From FEB-7 sp963698265 (GTDB lineage Bacteria; Pseudomonadota; Gammaproteobacteria; Burkholderiales; Usitatibacteraceae), in assembly GCA_963698265.1 (NCBI GenBank), contig CAVOQC010000005.1, forward strand, positions 124,001 to 188,000: DNA of 64,000 bases, written 5' to 3'. Made by a program: the position numbers and the translations under genes. Positions within the stretch are counted from its first letter, which is position 1. Each line of letters starts with the position of its first letter. Below the pieces are notes generated by a model that saw nothing but the letters and a program-made list of their open reading frames with translations, made no database searches and had not been told where the DNA came from. Of the stretch, positions 21,844 to 32,925 are shown one piece after another.

Positions 21844-22791
21844 CTAGGCCCCCAGCAGCAGGTGGACCAGGAGCGCGAGCACTCCCAGCAGGAAGGCGGT
21901 CGCGAGGAACTCCGGCACGCGGAAGATGCGCATCTTCGCGAGGATCGTCTCGATCAGGGCGAGGGTGAAGCCGCCGATGGCGAGCTTCACGGCGAGGACG
22001 GGCAGCGCCCAGAGGAGGGCCGCGTGGTCGCGCGCCTCGGCGATCCCCCAGGGAAAGAAGATCGCGAGCCCCGCGCAGGAGTACGCGAAGAGCTTCAACG
22101 TCGCCGCCCACTCGATCAGCGCGAGGTGGCGCCCGGAATACTCGAGCACCAGCGCCTCGTGGATCATCGTGAGCTCGAGGTGGGTGGCGGGATTGTCCAC
22201 GGGCACGCGCGCGTTCTCGGCAAGCGACACCATGGTGAAGGCGATGCCCGCGAAGGCGAGGCTGGGCAGGATCGCGAACTCGCGGTGCGCGAGCGTGGAG
22301 ACCGTGGTCGCAAGCGAGGTGGAGCTCGAGATGAGGGACGCCGTGAAGAGCACCATCAGGAAGGCGGGCTCGGCGAGGAATCCCACCAGCATCTCGCGCC
22401 GCGCGCCCATCGTTCCGAAGGCGGTCCCGATGTCCATGGCCGCGAGCGAGATGAAGAGCCGCGCGATGCCGAAGAGGCCCACCAGCGCGATCGCGTCGGC
22501 CGCCGGGGCCATCGGCAGGTCCGTGGACAGCGTCGGGATGATGAGGGAAGCGAGCAGCATGCAGCCGAACACGATGTAGGGCGTGATGCGGAAGATGGGA
22601 GAAGCGTCGTGGGCGACGACGGACTCCTTCCAGAAGAGCTTGTGCAGCATCCGGAAGGGCATGAGGAGGGGGGGTGCGCGCCGGCCCTGCAGCCACGCGC
22701 GGCACTGGTTCACCCATCCCGCGAGCAGCGGCGCGCCGGCCAGGGCGACGAACATCGCGAGGAGCTGGGCGAGAAGGCCTTCGAGGTTCAT
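21844..22791 (-). CDS. hyfC: HyfC-like membrane subunit (NuoH family)
   Basis: A 315-residue protein of the HycD/HyfC/NuoH family, which anchors the peripheral arm and forms the first part of the ion path. Signatures include LMPFRMLHKLFWKESVV near residue 45, FGIARLFISLAAMDIGTAFGTMGARREMLVGFLAEPA (given here as two neighbouring motifs, LAAMDIGTAFG and GARREMLVGFLAEPA), and NARVPVDNPATHLELTMIHEA, with the conserved E-VDNP-THLELTM-HEA wording. The ATG overlaps the hyfB stop by four bases (ATGA). Confidence 0.92.
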   Translation of the reverse strand: MNLEGLLAQLLAMFVALAGAPLLAGWVNQCRAWLQGRRAPPLLMPFRMLHKLFWKESVVAHDASPIFRITPYIVFGCMLLASLIIPTLSTDLPMAPAADAIALVGLFGIARLFISLAAMDIGTAFGTMGARREMLVGFLAEPAFLMVLFTASLISSSTSLATTVSTLAHREFAILPSLAFAGIAFTMVSLAENARVPVDNPATHLELTMIHEALVLEYSGRHLALIEWAATLKLFAYSCAGLAIFFPWGIAEARDHAALLWALPVLAVKLAIGGFTLALIETILAKMRIFRVPEFLATAFLLGVLALLVHLLLGA

Positions 22792-24806
22792 GCCTGGGTG
22801 AGGAAGAGCAGCGCCACGAGGGTGAGGAAGCTGTAGAGGAGATAGATGGAGATCCGGCCGCGCTGCAGCATCCCCACCCAGCGTGACGCGGCTTCCGTCG
22901 CGGCGGCGATCCTCAGGTACACCCAGGCCCAGAGCGGGTCCTCGACGGTGACCTTGTAGCGCGGCGCCGCGTCGAAGGGCGTGGGCAGCTCCCGGTGCAT
23001 CCGGTAGAAAGGCTCGAAGATCTGCCGGATGGGCTGGCCGAAGCCCTCGGCGGTGTCCTGCATGCGCGCCGTCTGCAGCGGGAAGCCGCAGTCCCAGGGC
23101 GCGGCCCGGCGCACGCGGCCATGGTAGAAGCGCCGCACGAGGACGAAGGCGAGCAACACGACCGCCGCGGTGACGAGCAGGAAGAGGATCGGGCTGTAGG
23201 AGGCGCGCTCGGCCGACACGGGTGCGAGCAGCAGCCAGTCGCCCGCGCTCCCGCTCGCGGCGAGCCCGCGCCCGACGAGGGCGACGGTGACGGGGTCGAT
23301 CGTCTCGAGGACGGCCACGGGGAAGAGCCCCAGCAGCACGCAGCCTGCGGTGAGCCAGAGAAGGCCCAGGCGCTCGAGCCCGCCCGCGTCGCGGGCCTGG
23401 GCGAGCTTCTCCTCGCGCGGCCGGCCCAGGAAGATCACGCCGAAGAACTTCACCATCACGTAGCCCGCGAGTGCGGCCACGAGCACCACGCCCGCGGCGA
23501 AGACCGGCACCAGCATGCGCAGGTACGGGTTCGGGAGTTCGCCGGTGAAGAGGAAGCCCTGCAGCAGGAGCCACTCGGAGACGAAGCCGTTGGAAGGCGG
23601 CAGGCCGGCGCTCGCGATCACGCCCGCGAGCGTGGTCCACGCGACCCAGGGCATGAAGCGCATGAGGCCGCCGAGCTTGCCGAGGCTCCTCTCCTTCGTG
23701 GCGTGCAGCACCGAGCCCGTGCCGAGGAAAAGCAGGCTCTTGAAGATCGCGTGGTTCAGGCAGTGGTAGAGCGAGGCCACGAGGGCCAGGGCGGCCAGCG
23801 ACTCCATGCGATAGGCCGCGAAGATCATCGCGAGCCCGAGGCCCACGACGATGAGCCCGATGTTCTCGATGGAGGAGTAGGCGAGGAGCCGCTTCATGTC
23901 CACCTGCGCCGCGGCGAACACCACCCCGAAGAGCGCCGTGGCGAGGCCCAGGACGAGCGCCACCACGCCCCACCACCACAGGGGCGAGCCGAGGAGGTCG
24001 AAGTTCACGCGCACCATCCCGTAGATCGCGGTCTTCAGCATCACGCCGCTCATGAGGGCGGAGACCGGCGAGGGCGCGGCCGGGTGCGCCTCGGGAAGCC
24101 ATACGTGCAGCGGCAGGATCCCCGCCTTCGCGCCGAAGCCGAAGAGCGCCAGCAGGAAGGCGCAGGAGGCCCAGAAGGGCGAGAGATCCTGCGCGCGCAT
24201 GTTGGCGAAGGTGTAGTCGCCGGTGTTGGCCTGCAGCACCCCGAAGCAGAGCAGGATCGCGATGGCGCCCACGTGCGCGACGAGAAGATAGAGGAAACCC
24301 GCGCGGCGGATTTCCGGGATGCGGTGGTTGGTGGTGACCAGGAAGTAGGAGGAGAGCGCCATCACCTCCCAGGTCACCATGAAGGCGTAGGCATCGTCGG
24401 CGAGGAGCACCATCGCCATGCTCGCGAGGAAGAGGTGGTAGTGCAGGCACAGGAGCCCCGGGGGCGTGCCCTCGCCCTGGCGGAAGTAGCCGCCGGCGAA
24501 CACCGAGATGCCGGCGCTCGCGAGGCCCAGGATCGCGAGGAAGAACGCGGAGAGCGCGTCCAGGCGCAGGTGGAAGGGCAGGTCCGGGAGCCCGATCGCG
24601 AGCACGGTCGACTGGGGCGCACCCGGCAGCGCGAGGAGGGCGAAGCCGGCGAGGGTGATGCTCAGCGCCGCGGACAGGGGGAAGAGCACGCGCCCGACCA
24701 GGCGGAAGTTGTGCAGCGCCGCGATCCCGGCGAGCCCGATCGCGAACCAGGCGACCACGACCAGCATGACGCCGTCGATCGCGAGAAGCTCTGGCAGCGG
24801 GTCCAT
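22788..24806 (-). CDS. hyfB: HyfB-like antiporter-type membrane subunit
   Basis: A 672-residue protein of the HycC/HyfB family: an Mrp/NuoL-like antiporter core of about 14 helices with C-terminal extension. Core motifs include FMVTWEVMALSSYFLV (membrane Glu), GFGAKAGILPLHVWLPEAHP (Lys), MLKTAIYGMVR and KRLLAYSSIENIGLIVVGLG. The C-terminal block (PWDCGFPLQTARMQDTAEGF) is also typical of HyfB. It is the first structural gene of the complex, 31 bases behind the response regulator gene, so the regulator and the whole complex are probably one transcript. Confidence 0.92.
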   Translation of the reverse strand: MDPLPELLAIDGVMLVVVAWFAIGLAGIAALHNFRLVGRVLFPLSAALSITLAGFALLALPGAPQSTVLAIGLPDLPFHLRLDALSAFFLAILGLASAGISVFAGGYFRQGEGTPPGLLCLHYHLFLASMAMVLLADDAYAFMVTWEVMALSSYFLVTTNHRIPEIRRAGFLYLLVAHVGAIAILLCFGVLQANTGDYTFANMRAQDLSPFWASCAFLLALFGFGAKAGILPLHVWLPEAHPAAPSPVSALMSGVMLKTAIYGMVRVNFDLLGSPLWWWGVVALVLGLATALFGVVFAAAQVDMKRLLAYSSIENIGLIVVGLGLAMIFAAYRMESLAALALVASLYHCLNHAIFKSLLFLGTGSVLHATKERSLGKLGGLMRFMPWVAWTTLAGVIASAGLPPSNGFVSEWLLLQGFLFTGELPNPYLRMLVPVFAAGVVLVAALAGYVMVKFFGVIFLGRPREEKLAQARDAGGLERLGLLWLTAGCVLLGLFPVAVLETIDPVTVALVGRGLAASGSAGDWLLLAPVSAERASYSPILFLLVTAAVVLLAFVLVRRFYHGRVRRAAPWDCGFPLQTARMQDTAEGFGQPIRQIFEPFYRMHRELPTPFDAAPRYKVTVEDPLWAWVYLRIAAATEAASRWVGMLQRGRISIYLLYSFLTLVALLFLTQA

Positions 24807-24837
24807 CGCGAACGCTAGCGCCGTGCAGCCGCCGCGC

Positions 24838-25551
24838 TCACACCGTCTCCACGGAGGTGTCGAGGAAGTAGCCCGCGCCCCGTTCGGTGCGGATGAGCTT
24901 CGGCTCGTTCGCCTTCACCTCGATCTTGCGTCGAAGGCGCAGGATCTGGACGTCGATCGAGCGGTCGTAGATGTCGTCGTGCAGCCGGCTCGATTCCAGG
25001 AGCTGGTCGCGCGAGAGCACGCGCTGGGGCGCGCGCAGGAAGGCCACGAGGAGGGCGTACTCGCTGTTGGTGAGCTCGACGCTCTCCCCCTCGGGGGACT
25101 TCAGGCGCCTGAGGCCCGTGTTCAGCTCCCACCCGGCGAAGCGGTAGGCGCGCGCGTCCTCGACGCGGCGGGCGGCGCGCTTGGTCTCCGTGCGGCGCAG
25201 CACCGCCTTGATGCGGGCGAGGAGCTCGCGCTGGCTGAAGGGCTTGGTCACGTAGTCGTCGGCGCCCAGCTCCAGGCCCATCACGCGGTCCACCTCTTCC
25301 TTGCGGCTGCCGGTGAGGATGATGATCGGGATGTCGAGCTTCTCGCGCAGGCGCCGCGCGATGGCGAGCCCGTCCTCGTCGGGGAGCTTGAGATCGAGGA
25401 TCACGAGGTCGACCACCTCGGTGCCGAGCACCCGGTCCATCTCGGCGCCGGAGTCGGCCGTGGAAACCTTCAGGTCGTGCTCGACGAGGTAGTCGCGCAC
25501 CAGCTCCCGGATGGTGGGGTCGTCATCGACGACGAGGATATGGGCTTCCAC
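24838..25551 (-). CDS. OmpR-family response regulator
   Basis: A 237-residue two-component regulator. The receiver domain has the acidic pair D10-D11, phosphoacceptor D53 in LVILDLKLPDEDG and the Lys in DYVTKPFSQRE. The C-terminal winged helix has LTNSEYALLVAFLRAPQRVLSRDQL and SIDVQILRLRRKIE. It sits at the head of the Ehr operon and is divergent from the hybrid kinase at 25638, with 86 bases between the starts. It probably controls the operon that contains it, which is an inference from position. The partner kinase is likely the divergent one, although that kinase ends in its own receiver domain. Confidence 0.9.
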   Translation of the reverse strand: MEAHILVVDDDPTIRELVRDYLVEHDLKVSTADSGAEMDRVLGTEVVDLVILDLKLPDEDGLAIARRLREKLDIPIIILTGSRKEEVDRVMGLELGADDYVTKPFSQRELLARIKAVLRRTETKRAARRVEDARAYRFAGWELNTGLRRLKSPEGESVELTNSEYALLVAFLRAPQRVLSRDQLLESSRLHDDIYDRSIDVQILRLRRKIEVKANEPKLIRTERGAGYFLDTSVETV

Positions 25552-25637
25552 GGGCGTTTCGGTCGGGTCGGCTCTGGAGGAATGGGGGCCATTTTACGCC
25601 GGGAGCCCGTAGAATCGCTCGCTTCAGGATATTTTCC

Positions 25638-28130
<2,493 letters not shown>

Positions 28131-28196
28131 GTTTCGACGGCGCTTCCGGGCCCGGCGAAGTTTTTCCCGGGGAGTGACGGAAGTCATACGGTCGAG

Positions 28197-29096
28197 GTGC
28201 GGCTCCGGGCGAAAATGCAGGCATTGAGAGCGATGCAAGGCGCGCGTGTCATGGTCCTGAACAAGATCGGAAAGGGTAGTCCGGAAGGCAAGGTCGACAG
28301 CGCGGGGCACCGGCTGGAGACAAGGTTCCAGCCCATCTTCTCGGTCCTGGAATGTGATCTCGCGGGGCACGAGGCGCTCGTGCGTCCCACGGACGCTTCG
28401 GGCAAGCCCGTGCGGCCCATGGATTTCCTGTCGGCCCTCGCGAACGGGGATCTCGCGCGCATGGATCGCTGCATTCGCCGCAAGCACCTCGCGCGCTTCA
28501 CGGCCCTGGACGAGGGGAAAGGGATGCTCTGCCTGAACGTCCACCCGACCGCCGCAAAGTTCGACGAGGGGGTCGCGCAGGACCTGCTGGAGGCGCTCGC
28601 CGAGCGGGGCTTCCCGGCTTCCCGCCTGTGCCTCGAAATCCTCGATGAGGAGGCCACCGACCACGAGGCGCTTGCGCTGACGGTCAGGGCCTGGCGCGAC
28701 CTGGGATTCAAGGTGGCGGTGGACGATTTCGGCGCCTTTCATTCGAACACCGAGCGCGTGACGCGGATTGGGGTGGATTTCGTGAAGCTCGACCGTTCGC
28801 TCCTCGTGGGCGTGGCGAGGGGCGAGCCGCACCGGTCTCTCCTCGCGGGCGTGGCGAGGGGCGAGCCGCCGCTCTCCCGCCTGTCCGCCATGATCCGGCG
28901 CCTGCAGGACGCCGGCATCGCGGTGGTCATCGAGGGGGTCGAGGAAGCGTTCGAGGCGCACTACGCGATCGAGGCGGGGGCGGACTTCCTCCAGGGCTAC
29001 TTCCTCGGCGCCCCGCTCGACGGCCTCGGGGTGGACCCGATCGTGGGAAAGCTCGTCAGCGAGATGAAGCGCCGCTCCCTCGGGCTGCCGCGCTGA
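28197..29096 (+). CDS. EAL-domain protein (putative c-di-GMP phosphodiesterase)
   Basis: A protein of up to 299 residues that is almost all EAL domain. Catalytic blocks are present: HEALVR, LCLEILDEEA, VAVDDFGAF, VDFVKLDRSL, VVIEGVEE and FLQGYFLG, so metal ligands and the general base appear intact; it probably hydrolyses c-di-GMP. There is no sensor domain in front. An in-frame 39-base tandem duplication sits directly after the VKLDRSL strand (28793-28870), lengthening a loop near the active site. Starts at 28197 (GTG), 28215 (ATG) or 28251 (ATG) are possible; none has a convincing ribosome-binding site. Confidence 0.8.
   Translation: MRLRAKMQALRAMQGARVMVLNKIGKGSPEGKVDSAGHRLETRFQPIFSVLECDLAGHEALVRPTDASGKPVRPMDFLSALANGDLARMDRCIRRKHLARFTALDEGKGMLCLNVHPTAAKFDEGVAQDLLEALAERGFPASRLCLEILDEEATDHEALALTVRAWRDLGFKVAVDDFGAFHSNTERVTRIGVDFVKLDRSLLVGVARGEPHRSLLAGVARGEPPLSRLSAMIRRLQDAGIAVVIEGVEEAFEAHYAIEAGADFLQGYFLGAPLDGLGVDPIVGKLVSEMKRRSLGLPR
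28793..28870 (+). repeat. 39-bp tandem duplication inside the EAL gene
   Basis: Two adjacent 39-base units (28793-28831 and 28832-28870) share gggcgtggcgaggggcgagccgc and differ at only a few positions. They encode RSLLVGVARGEPH and RSLLAGVARGEPP. The repeat is in frame and inserts 13 residues into the loop after the Lys-containing strand of the EAL domain. Confidence 0.9.
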
Positions 29097-29123
29097 GCGC
29101 GCGGCCGCACGCCCAGCGCGGCC

Positions 29124-30263
29124 CTACTTGACGATCTCGAGGTGGTCGAGGCCGCTGCCCAGGTCGCGGTTCTTCGCGTTCTTGCTCTCGAGCTTGATCT
29201 TGAGACGCAGGTCGTTCACCGAGTCGGCGTTTCGCAGCGCATCCTCGTAGCTGATCAGGTCCTGCTCGAAGAGGTCGAAAAGCGCCTGGTCGAAGGTCTG
29301 CATGCCGAGCTCGCGCGAGCGGCTCATGAGCGCCTTCATCTCGTGCACCTCGCCCTTGAAGATCAAGTCCGACATGAGCGGGGAGTTGAGCATGATCTCG
29401 ATCGCGGCGACTCGTCCCTTGGTGCCCTTCATGGGGATCAGGCGCTGGGAGATGATGGCCTTCAAGTTCAGCGACAGGTCCATGAGGAGCTGCGCGCGCC
29501 GTTCCTCGGGGAAGAAGTTGATGATCCGGTCGAGGGCCTGGTTGGTGGAGTTCGCGTGCAGCGTGGACATGCACAGGTGGCCGGTCTCCGCGAAGGCGAT
29601 GCCGTACTCCATGGTCTCGCGCTCGCGGATCTCGCCGATCAGGATCACGTCCGGGGCCTGGCGCAGCGTGTTCTTCAGCGCCGCGAACCAGCTTTCGGTG
29701 TCCACGCCGACCTCGCGCTGGGTGATGATGCAGTTCCTGTGTTCGTGGACGTACTCGACCGGGTCCTCGATGGTGATGATGTGGCCGTAGCTGTTTTCGT
29801 TCCGGTGCCCGACCATCGCGGCGAGCGAGGTGGATTTGCCGGAGCCCGTGCCGCCCACGAAGATCACGAGGCCGCGCTTGGTCATGGCCACGTCCTTCAA
29901 CACGCCCGGGAGCCCCAGCTCGTCGAACTTCGGGATCGTCGTGGTGATGGTGCGCAGCACCAGCCCCGAGCGCCCCTGCTGCACGAAGGCGTTCACGCGG
30001 AAGCGCCCGATGCCCGAGGGAGAGATCGCGAAGTTGCACTCGCTGGTGGCCTCGAATTCCGCGGCCTGCTTGTCGGTCATGATCGACCGGGCGAGTTCCT
30101 GCGTGTGGATGGGCGTGAGGCTCTGCTGGGACACCGGCGTCACCTTGCCGTCGACCTTCATGGCCGGGGGGAAGCCCGCGGTGATGAAGAGGTCGGAGCC
30201 CTTGCGCGCCACGAGGGCGCGCAGCAGGTCGTGCATGAATTTCAGTGACTGTTCGCGTTCCAT
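29124..30263 (-). CDS. pilU: Type IV pilus retraction ATPase PilU
   Basis: A 379-residue secretion-type hexameric ATPase. Walker A is GGTGSGKSTS, Walker B is VILIGEIRERETM, and the Asp and His boxes appear as HIITIEDPVEYVHEH and GHLCMSTLHANST. PilU differs from PilT in its C-terminal extension past residue 345 (LESKNAKNRDLGSGLDHLEIVK, split here after the basic part), which is present. It helps PilT retract pili for twitching motility and DNA uptake. The gene follows pilT with a 16-base gap, the usual arrangement. Confidence 0.93.
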   Translation of the reverse strand: MEREQSLKFMHDLLRALVARKGSDLFITAGFPPAMKVDGKVTPVSQQSLTPIHTQELARSIMTDKQAAEFEATSECNFAISPSGIGRFRVNAFVQQGRSGLVLRTITTTIPKFDELGLPGVLKDVAMTKRGLVIFVGGTGSGKSTSLAAMVGHRNENSYGHIITIEDPVEYVHEHRNCIITQREVGVDTESWFAALKNTLRQAPDVILIGEIRERETMEYGIAFAETGHLCMSTLHANSTNQALDRIINFFPEERRAQLLMDLSLNLKAIISQRLIPMKGTKGRVAAIEIMLNSPLMSDLIFKGEVHEMKALMSRSRELGMQTFDQALFDLFEQDLISYEDALRNADSVNDLRLKIKLESKNAKNRDLGSGLDHLEIVK

Positions 30264-30279
30264 GGGGCCTCCCGGCTTC

Positions 30280-31323
30280 TCAGCCGACGAATGCGTCCTT
30301 GTTGGCGGCTTTCATGCGCGCCTCGGGGACCGAGATGAGGTTTCGCTTCACGAGGTCATGCAGGTTCTGGTCGAGGGTCTGCATGCCGATCGACTGGCCC
30401 GTCTGGATCGCGGAGTACATCTGCGCCACCTTCGCCTCGCGGATGAGGTTGCGGATCGCGGGGGTGCCGATCATGATCTCGTGGGCGGCGATCCGCCCCG
30501 TGCCGTCCTTGGTCTTGCAGAGCGTCTGCGAGATCACGGCGCGCAGCGACTCCGAGAGCATGGCGCGGATCATCTCCTTCTCGGCCGCGGGAAAGACGTC
30601 GATCACGCGGTCCACCGTCTTTGCGGCGGACGAGGTGTGCAGCGTGCCGAACACGAGGTGCCCCGTCTCGGCCGCCGTCATGGCGAGGCGGATGGTCTCC
30701 AGGTCGCGCATCTCGCCCACGAGGATGATGTCCGGGTCCTCGCGCAGCGCGCTCCTCAGGGCGTTGGAGAAGGAAAGCGTGTGCGGCCCCACCTCGCGCT
30801 GGTTGATGAGGCACTTCTTCGCCTCATGCACGAATTCGATCGGGTCCTCCACCGTGAGGATGTGGCCGTACTCGTTCTCGTTCACGTCGTTCACCATCGC
30901 CGCGAGCGTGGTGGATTTGCCCGAGCCCGTCGGGCCCGTCACGAGCACGAGGCCGCGCGGGTACTTCGCGATCTCGGCGAAGATCTTGGGCGCGTGGAGA
31001 TCCTCCAGGGAGAGCACCTTCGAGGGAATGGTCCGGAACACCGCGCCCGCGCCGCGCTGCTGGTTGAAGGCGTTCACGCGGAAGCGCGCGAGGTTCGGGA
31101 TCTCGAAGGAGAAGTCGACCTCCAGCGTCTCCTCGTACACCTTGCGCTGGGAGTCGTTCATGATGTCGTAGACCATCCCGTGCACGTCCTTGTGCTCGAG
31201 CGCTGGCACGTTGATGCGCCGCACGTCGCCGTGCACGCGGATCATCGGCGGCAGGCCCGCGGACAGGTGCAGGTCGGAGGCCTTGTTCTTGACCGAGAAG
31301 GCGAGGAGTTCGGCGATGTCCAT
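30280..31323 (-). CDS. pilT: Type IV pilus retraction ATPase PilT
   Basis: A 347-residue ATPase, the standard PilT length. Walker A is GPTGSGKSTTLA, the Asp box is ILTVEDPIEFVHEAKK, Walker B is IILVGEMRDLETI, and the His box is GHLVFGTLHTSSA; the C-terminal conserved AIRNLIREAK motif of PilT is present. It powers disassembly of type IV pili. The ATG at 31323 begins MDIAELLAFSVKNKASDLHLS, the typical start; longer upstream frames are not coding. Divergent from yggS with 88 bases between the starts. Confidence 0.95.
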   Translation of the reverse strand: MDIAELLAFSVKNKASDLHLSAGLPPMIRVHGDVRRINVPALEHKDVHGMVYDIMNDSQRKVYEETLEVDFSFEIPNLARFRVNAFNQQRGAGAVFRTIPSKVLSLEDLHAPKIFAEIAKYPRGLVLVTGPTGSGKSTTLAAMVNDVNENEYGHILTVEDPIEFVHEAKKCLINQREVGPHTLSFSNALRSALREDPDIILVGEMRDLETIRLAMTAAETGHLVFGTLHTSSAAKTVDRVIDVFPAAEKEMIRAMLSESLRAVISQTLCKTKDGTGRIAAHEIMIGTPAIRNLIREAKVAQMYSAIQTGQSIGMQTLDQNLHDLVKRNLISVPEARMKAANKDAFVG

Positions 31324-31411
31324 TTTCGTTCTCGATGCGGTGGAAGGAGGCGGCGCGGGAGGGGCCGGCCAACGCCGGCGTAAAATGCGCCTCTGAATAC
31401 CCGAGCCGATT

Positions 31412-32113
31412 ATGTCTCCAATCGCGGAAAACCTGCAAGAAGTGAAACGGCGCATTTCCGAGGCGTTACAAGGGGATAGGCGCGCGGTCACGCTGGTGGC
31501 GGTCACGAAGACGCACCCGGCGGCGATGGTGCGCGAGGCCCACGCCGCCGGGCAGCGCGATTTCGGCGAGAACTACGTGCAGGAGGCGGTGGCGAAGATC
31601 CGGGAGCTCGCGGACCTCGACGCCACCTGGCACTTCATCGGCACGCTCCAGGGCAACAAGGCGCGGGAGGTCTCCGGGCACTTCGACTGGGTGCACGGCG
31701 TGGACCGCGCACGCACCGCCGAGCTCCTCTCGCGCCACCGCCCGGCGGGCAAGGCGCCGCTCTCGGTGTGCGTGCAGGTGAACGTGAGCGAGGAGGCCAC
31801 CAAGGGCGGCGTGAAACCGGGCGAGGCGCTCGCGCTGGCAAGGCACGTGGCGTCGCTGCCGGGCCTTTCCTTTCGCGGGCTCATGGGCATGGCGAGCCCC
31901 TCGGGCGACGGGGCCGCGATCCGGGCCGAGTTCGCGCTCCTGCGCCGCGAGCTGGAAGCGATCCGCGCCGCGGGCCTGGAGGCCGACACGCTCTCCATGG
32001 GCATGACGCAGGATTTCGAGGCCGCGCTCGCCGAGGGCGCGACGATGCTGCGGATCGGCACCGCGATCTTCGGTGTGCGCGAACCGCGGCCCGCGCGGCA
32101 GGACGCGGCATGA
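31412..32113 (+). CDS. yggS: PLP homeostasis protein YggS/PROSC family
   Basis: A 233-residue alanine-racemase-fold protein that binds pyridoxal 5'-phosphate without known catalysis and balances B6 vitamers. The PLP lysine lies in LVAVTKTHPA, followed by DFGENYVQEAVAKI, WHFIGTLQGNKAR and LSMGMTQDFEAALAEGATMLRIGTAIFG (given as its SMGM and RIGTAIFG parts). A -10-like taaaat occurs at 31381-31386. It overlaps proC by four bases (ATGA), and the order yggS-proC-yggT is conserved in many proteobacteria. Confidence 0.93.
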   Translation: MSPIAENLQEVKRRISEALQGDRRAVTLVAVTKTHPAAMVREAHAAGQRDFGENYVQEAVAKIRELADLDATWHFIGTLQGNKAREVSGHFDWVHGVDRARTAELLSRHRPAGKAPLSVCVQVNVSEEATKGGVKPGEALALARHVASLPGLSFRGLMGMASPSGDGAAIRAEFALLRRELEAIRAAGLEADTLSMGMTQDFEAALAEGATMLRIGTAIFGVREPRPARQDAA

Positions 32114-32922
32114 AGGTCACCTTCCTCGGGGGCGGGAACATGGGCGCGGCCATCGTCGGCGGGCTCGTCGCGCGCGGCTTCCCTGCCTCGGACATCGTCG
32201 TGATCGAGCCGGCGGCCGCGGCGCGCGAGGCGCTCGCCGGCGAGTTCGGCATCGCGGTGCGCGAGGCCGCGGGCCGAGACCTCCCCCGCGCCGACGCCCT
32301 CGTCCTCGCCGTGAAGCCCCAGCACATGCGCGAGGCCGTGCGCCCGCTCCTGCCCCTGGACCCCGCCACCGTCGTCGTGACGATCGCCGCCGGCATCCGC
32401 ATCGCGGACCTTTCGCGCTGGCTGGGGGGGCACGCGGCGATCGTGCGCGCGATGCCGAACACGCCCGCGCTGGTGCACGCGGGGGTAGCCGGCCTCTATG
32501 CGCCGCCGGCGGTCGACGCCGAAGGCAGGGACCGCGCGCAGACGCTCCTGGGGGCGGTGGGCGAGACGGTGTGGCTGCCGCGGGAGGAGGATCTCGACGC
32601 GGTGACCGCCGTCTCGGGAAGCGGGCCGGCCTACGTGTTCTACTTCATCGAGGCGCTCGAGCGGGCAGGGATCGAGATGGGGCTCGCGCCCGAGGCGGCG
32701 CGCAAGCTCGCGCTCGGGACCTTCGCGGGCGCGGCGAAGCTCGCGCAGGCGCGCGGGGAGGATCCGGCGGTGCTGCGCGCGAAGGTCACCTCGAAGGGAG
32801 GCACCACCGAGCGGGCGCTCGAATACATGGAGGGCGCGGCCCTGAAAGCGCGCTTCATCGAAGCGGTGAAGGCCGCCTGCGCCCGCTCGCGGGAGCTGGG
32901 CGAGGAATCCGGACGGGACTGA
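32110..32922 (+). CDS. proC: Pyrroline-5-carboxylate reductase
   Basis: A 270-residue enzyme that reduces pyrroline-5-carboxylate to proline, the last step of proline synthesis. The N-terminal Rossmann motif is VTFLGGGNMGAAIVGGL; MPNTPALVHAGVAGLYA and the substrate-binding region AVSGSGPAYVFYFIEAL and TSKGGTTERAL are all present. It is translationally coupled to yggS. proA, an earlier step in the same pathway, is also in this window at 41584-42912. Confidence 0.95.
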   Translation: MKVTFLGGGNMGAAIVGGLVARGFPASDIVVIEPAAAAREALAGEFGIAVREAAGRDLPRADALVLAVKPQHMREAVRPLLPLDPATVVVTIAAGIRIADLSRWLGGHAAIVRAMPNTPALVHAGVAGLYAPPAVDAEGRDRAQTLLGAVGETVWLPREEDLDAVTAVSGSGPAYVFYFIEALERAGIEMGLAPEAARKLALGTFAGAAKLAQARGEDPAVLRAKVTSKGGTTERALEYMEGAALKARFIEAVKAACARSRELGEESGRD

Positions 32923-32925
32923 CAG

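Noticed and set aside
18213..24818. Long open frames on the plus strand opposite the hyf genes (for example 18213-19697, 19778-21847, 22995-24818)
   Set aside because: They are shadows of high-GC codon bias; their translations are rich in Arg, His, Glu and Gln without domain motifs, while the minus strand encodes clear complex subunits with tight overlaps.
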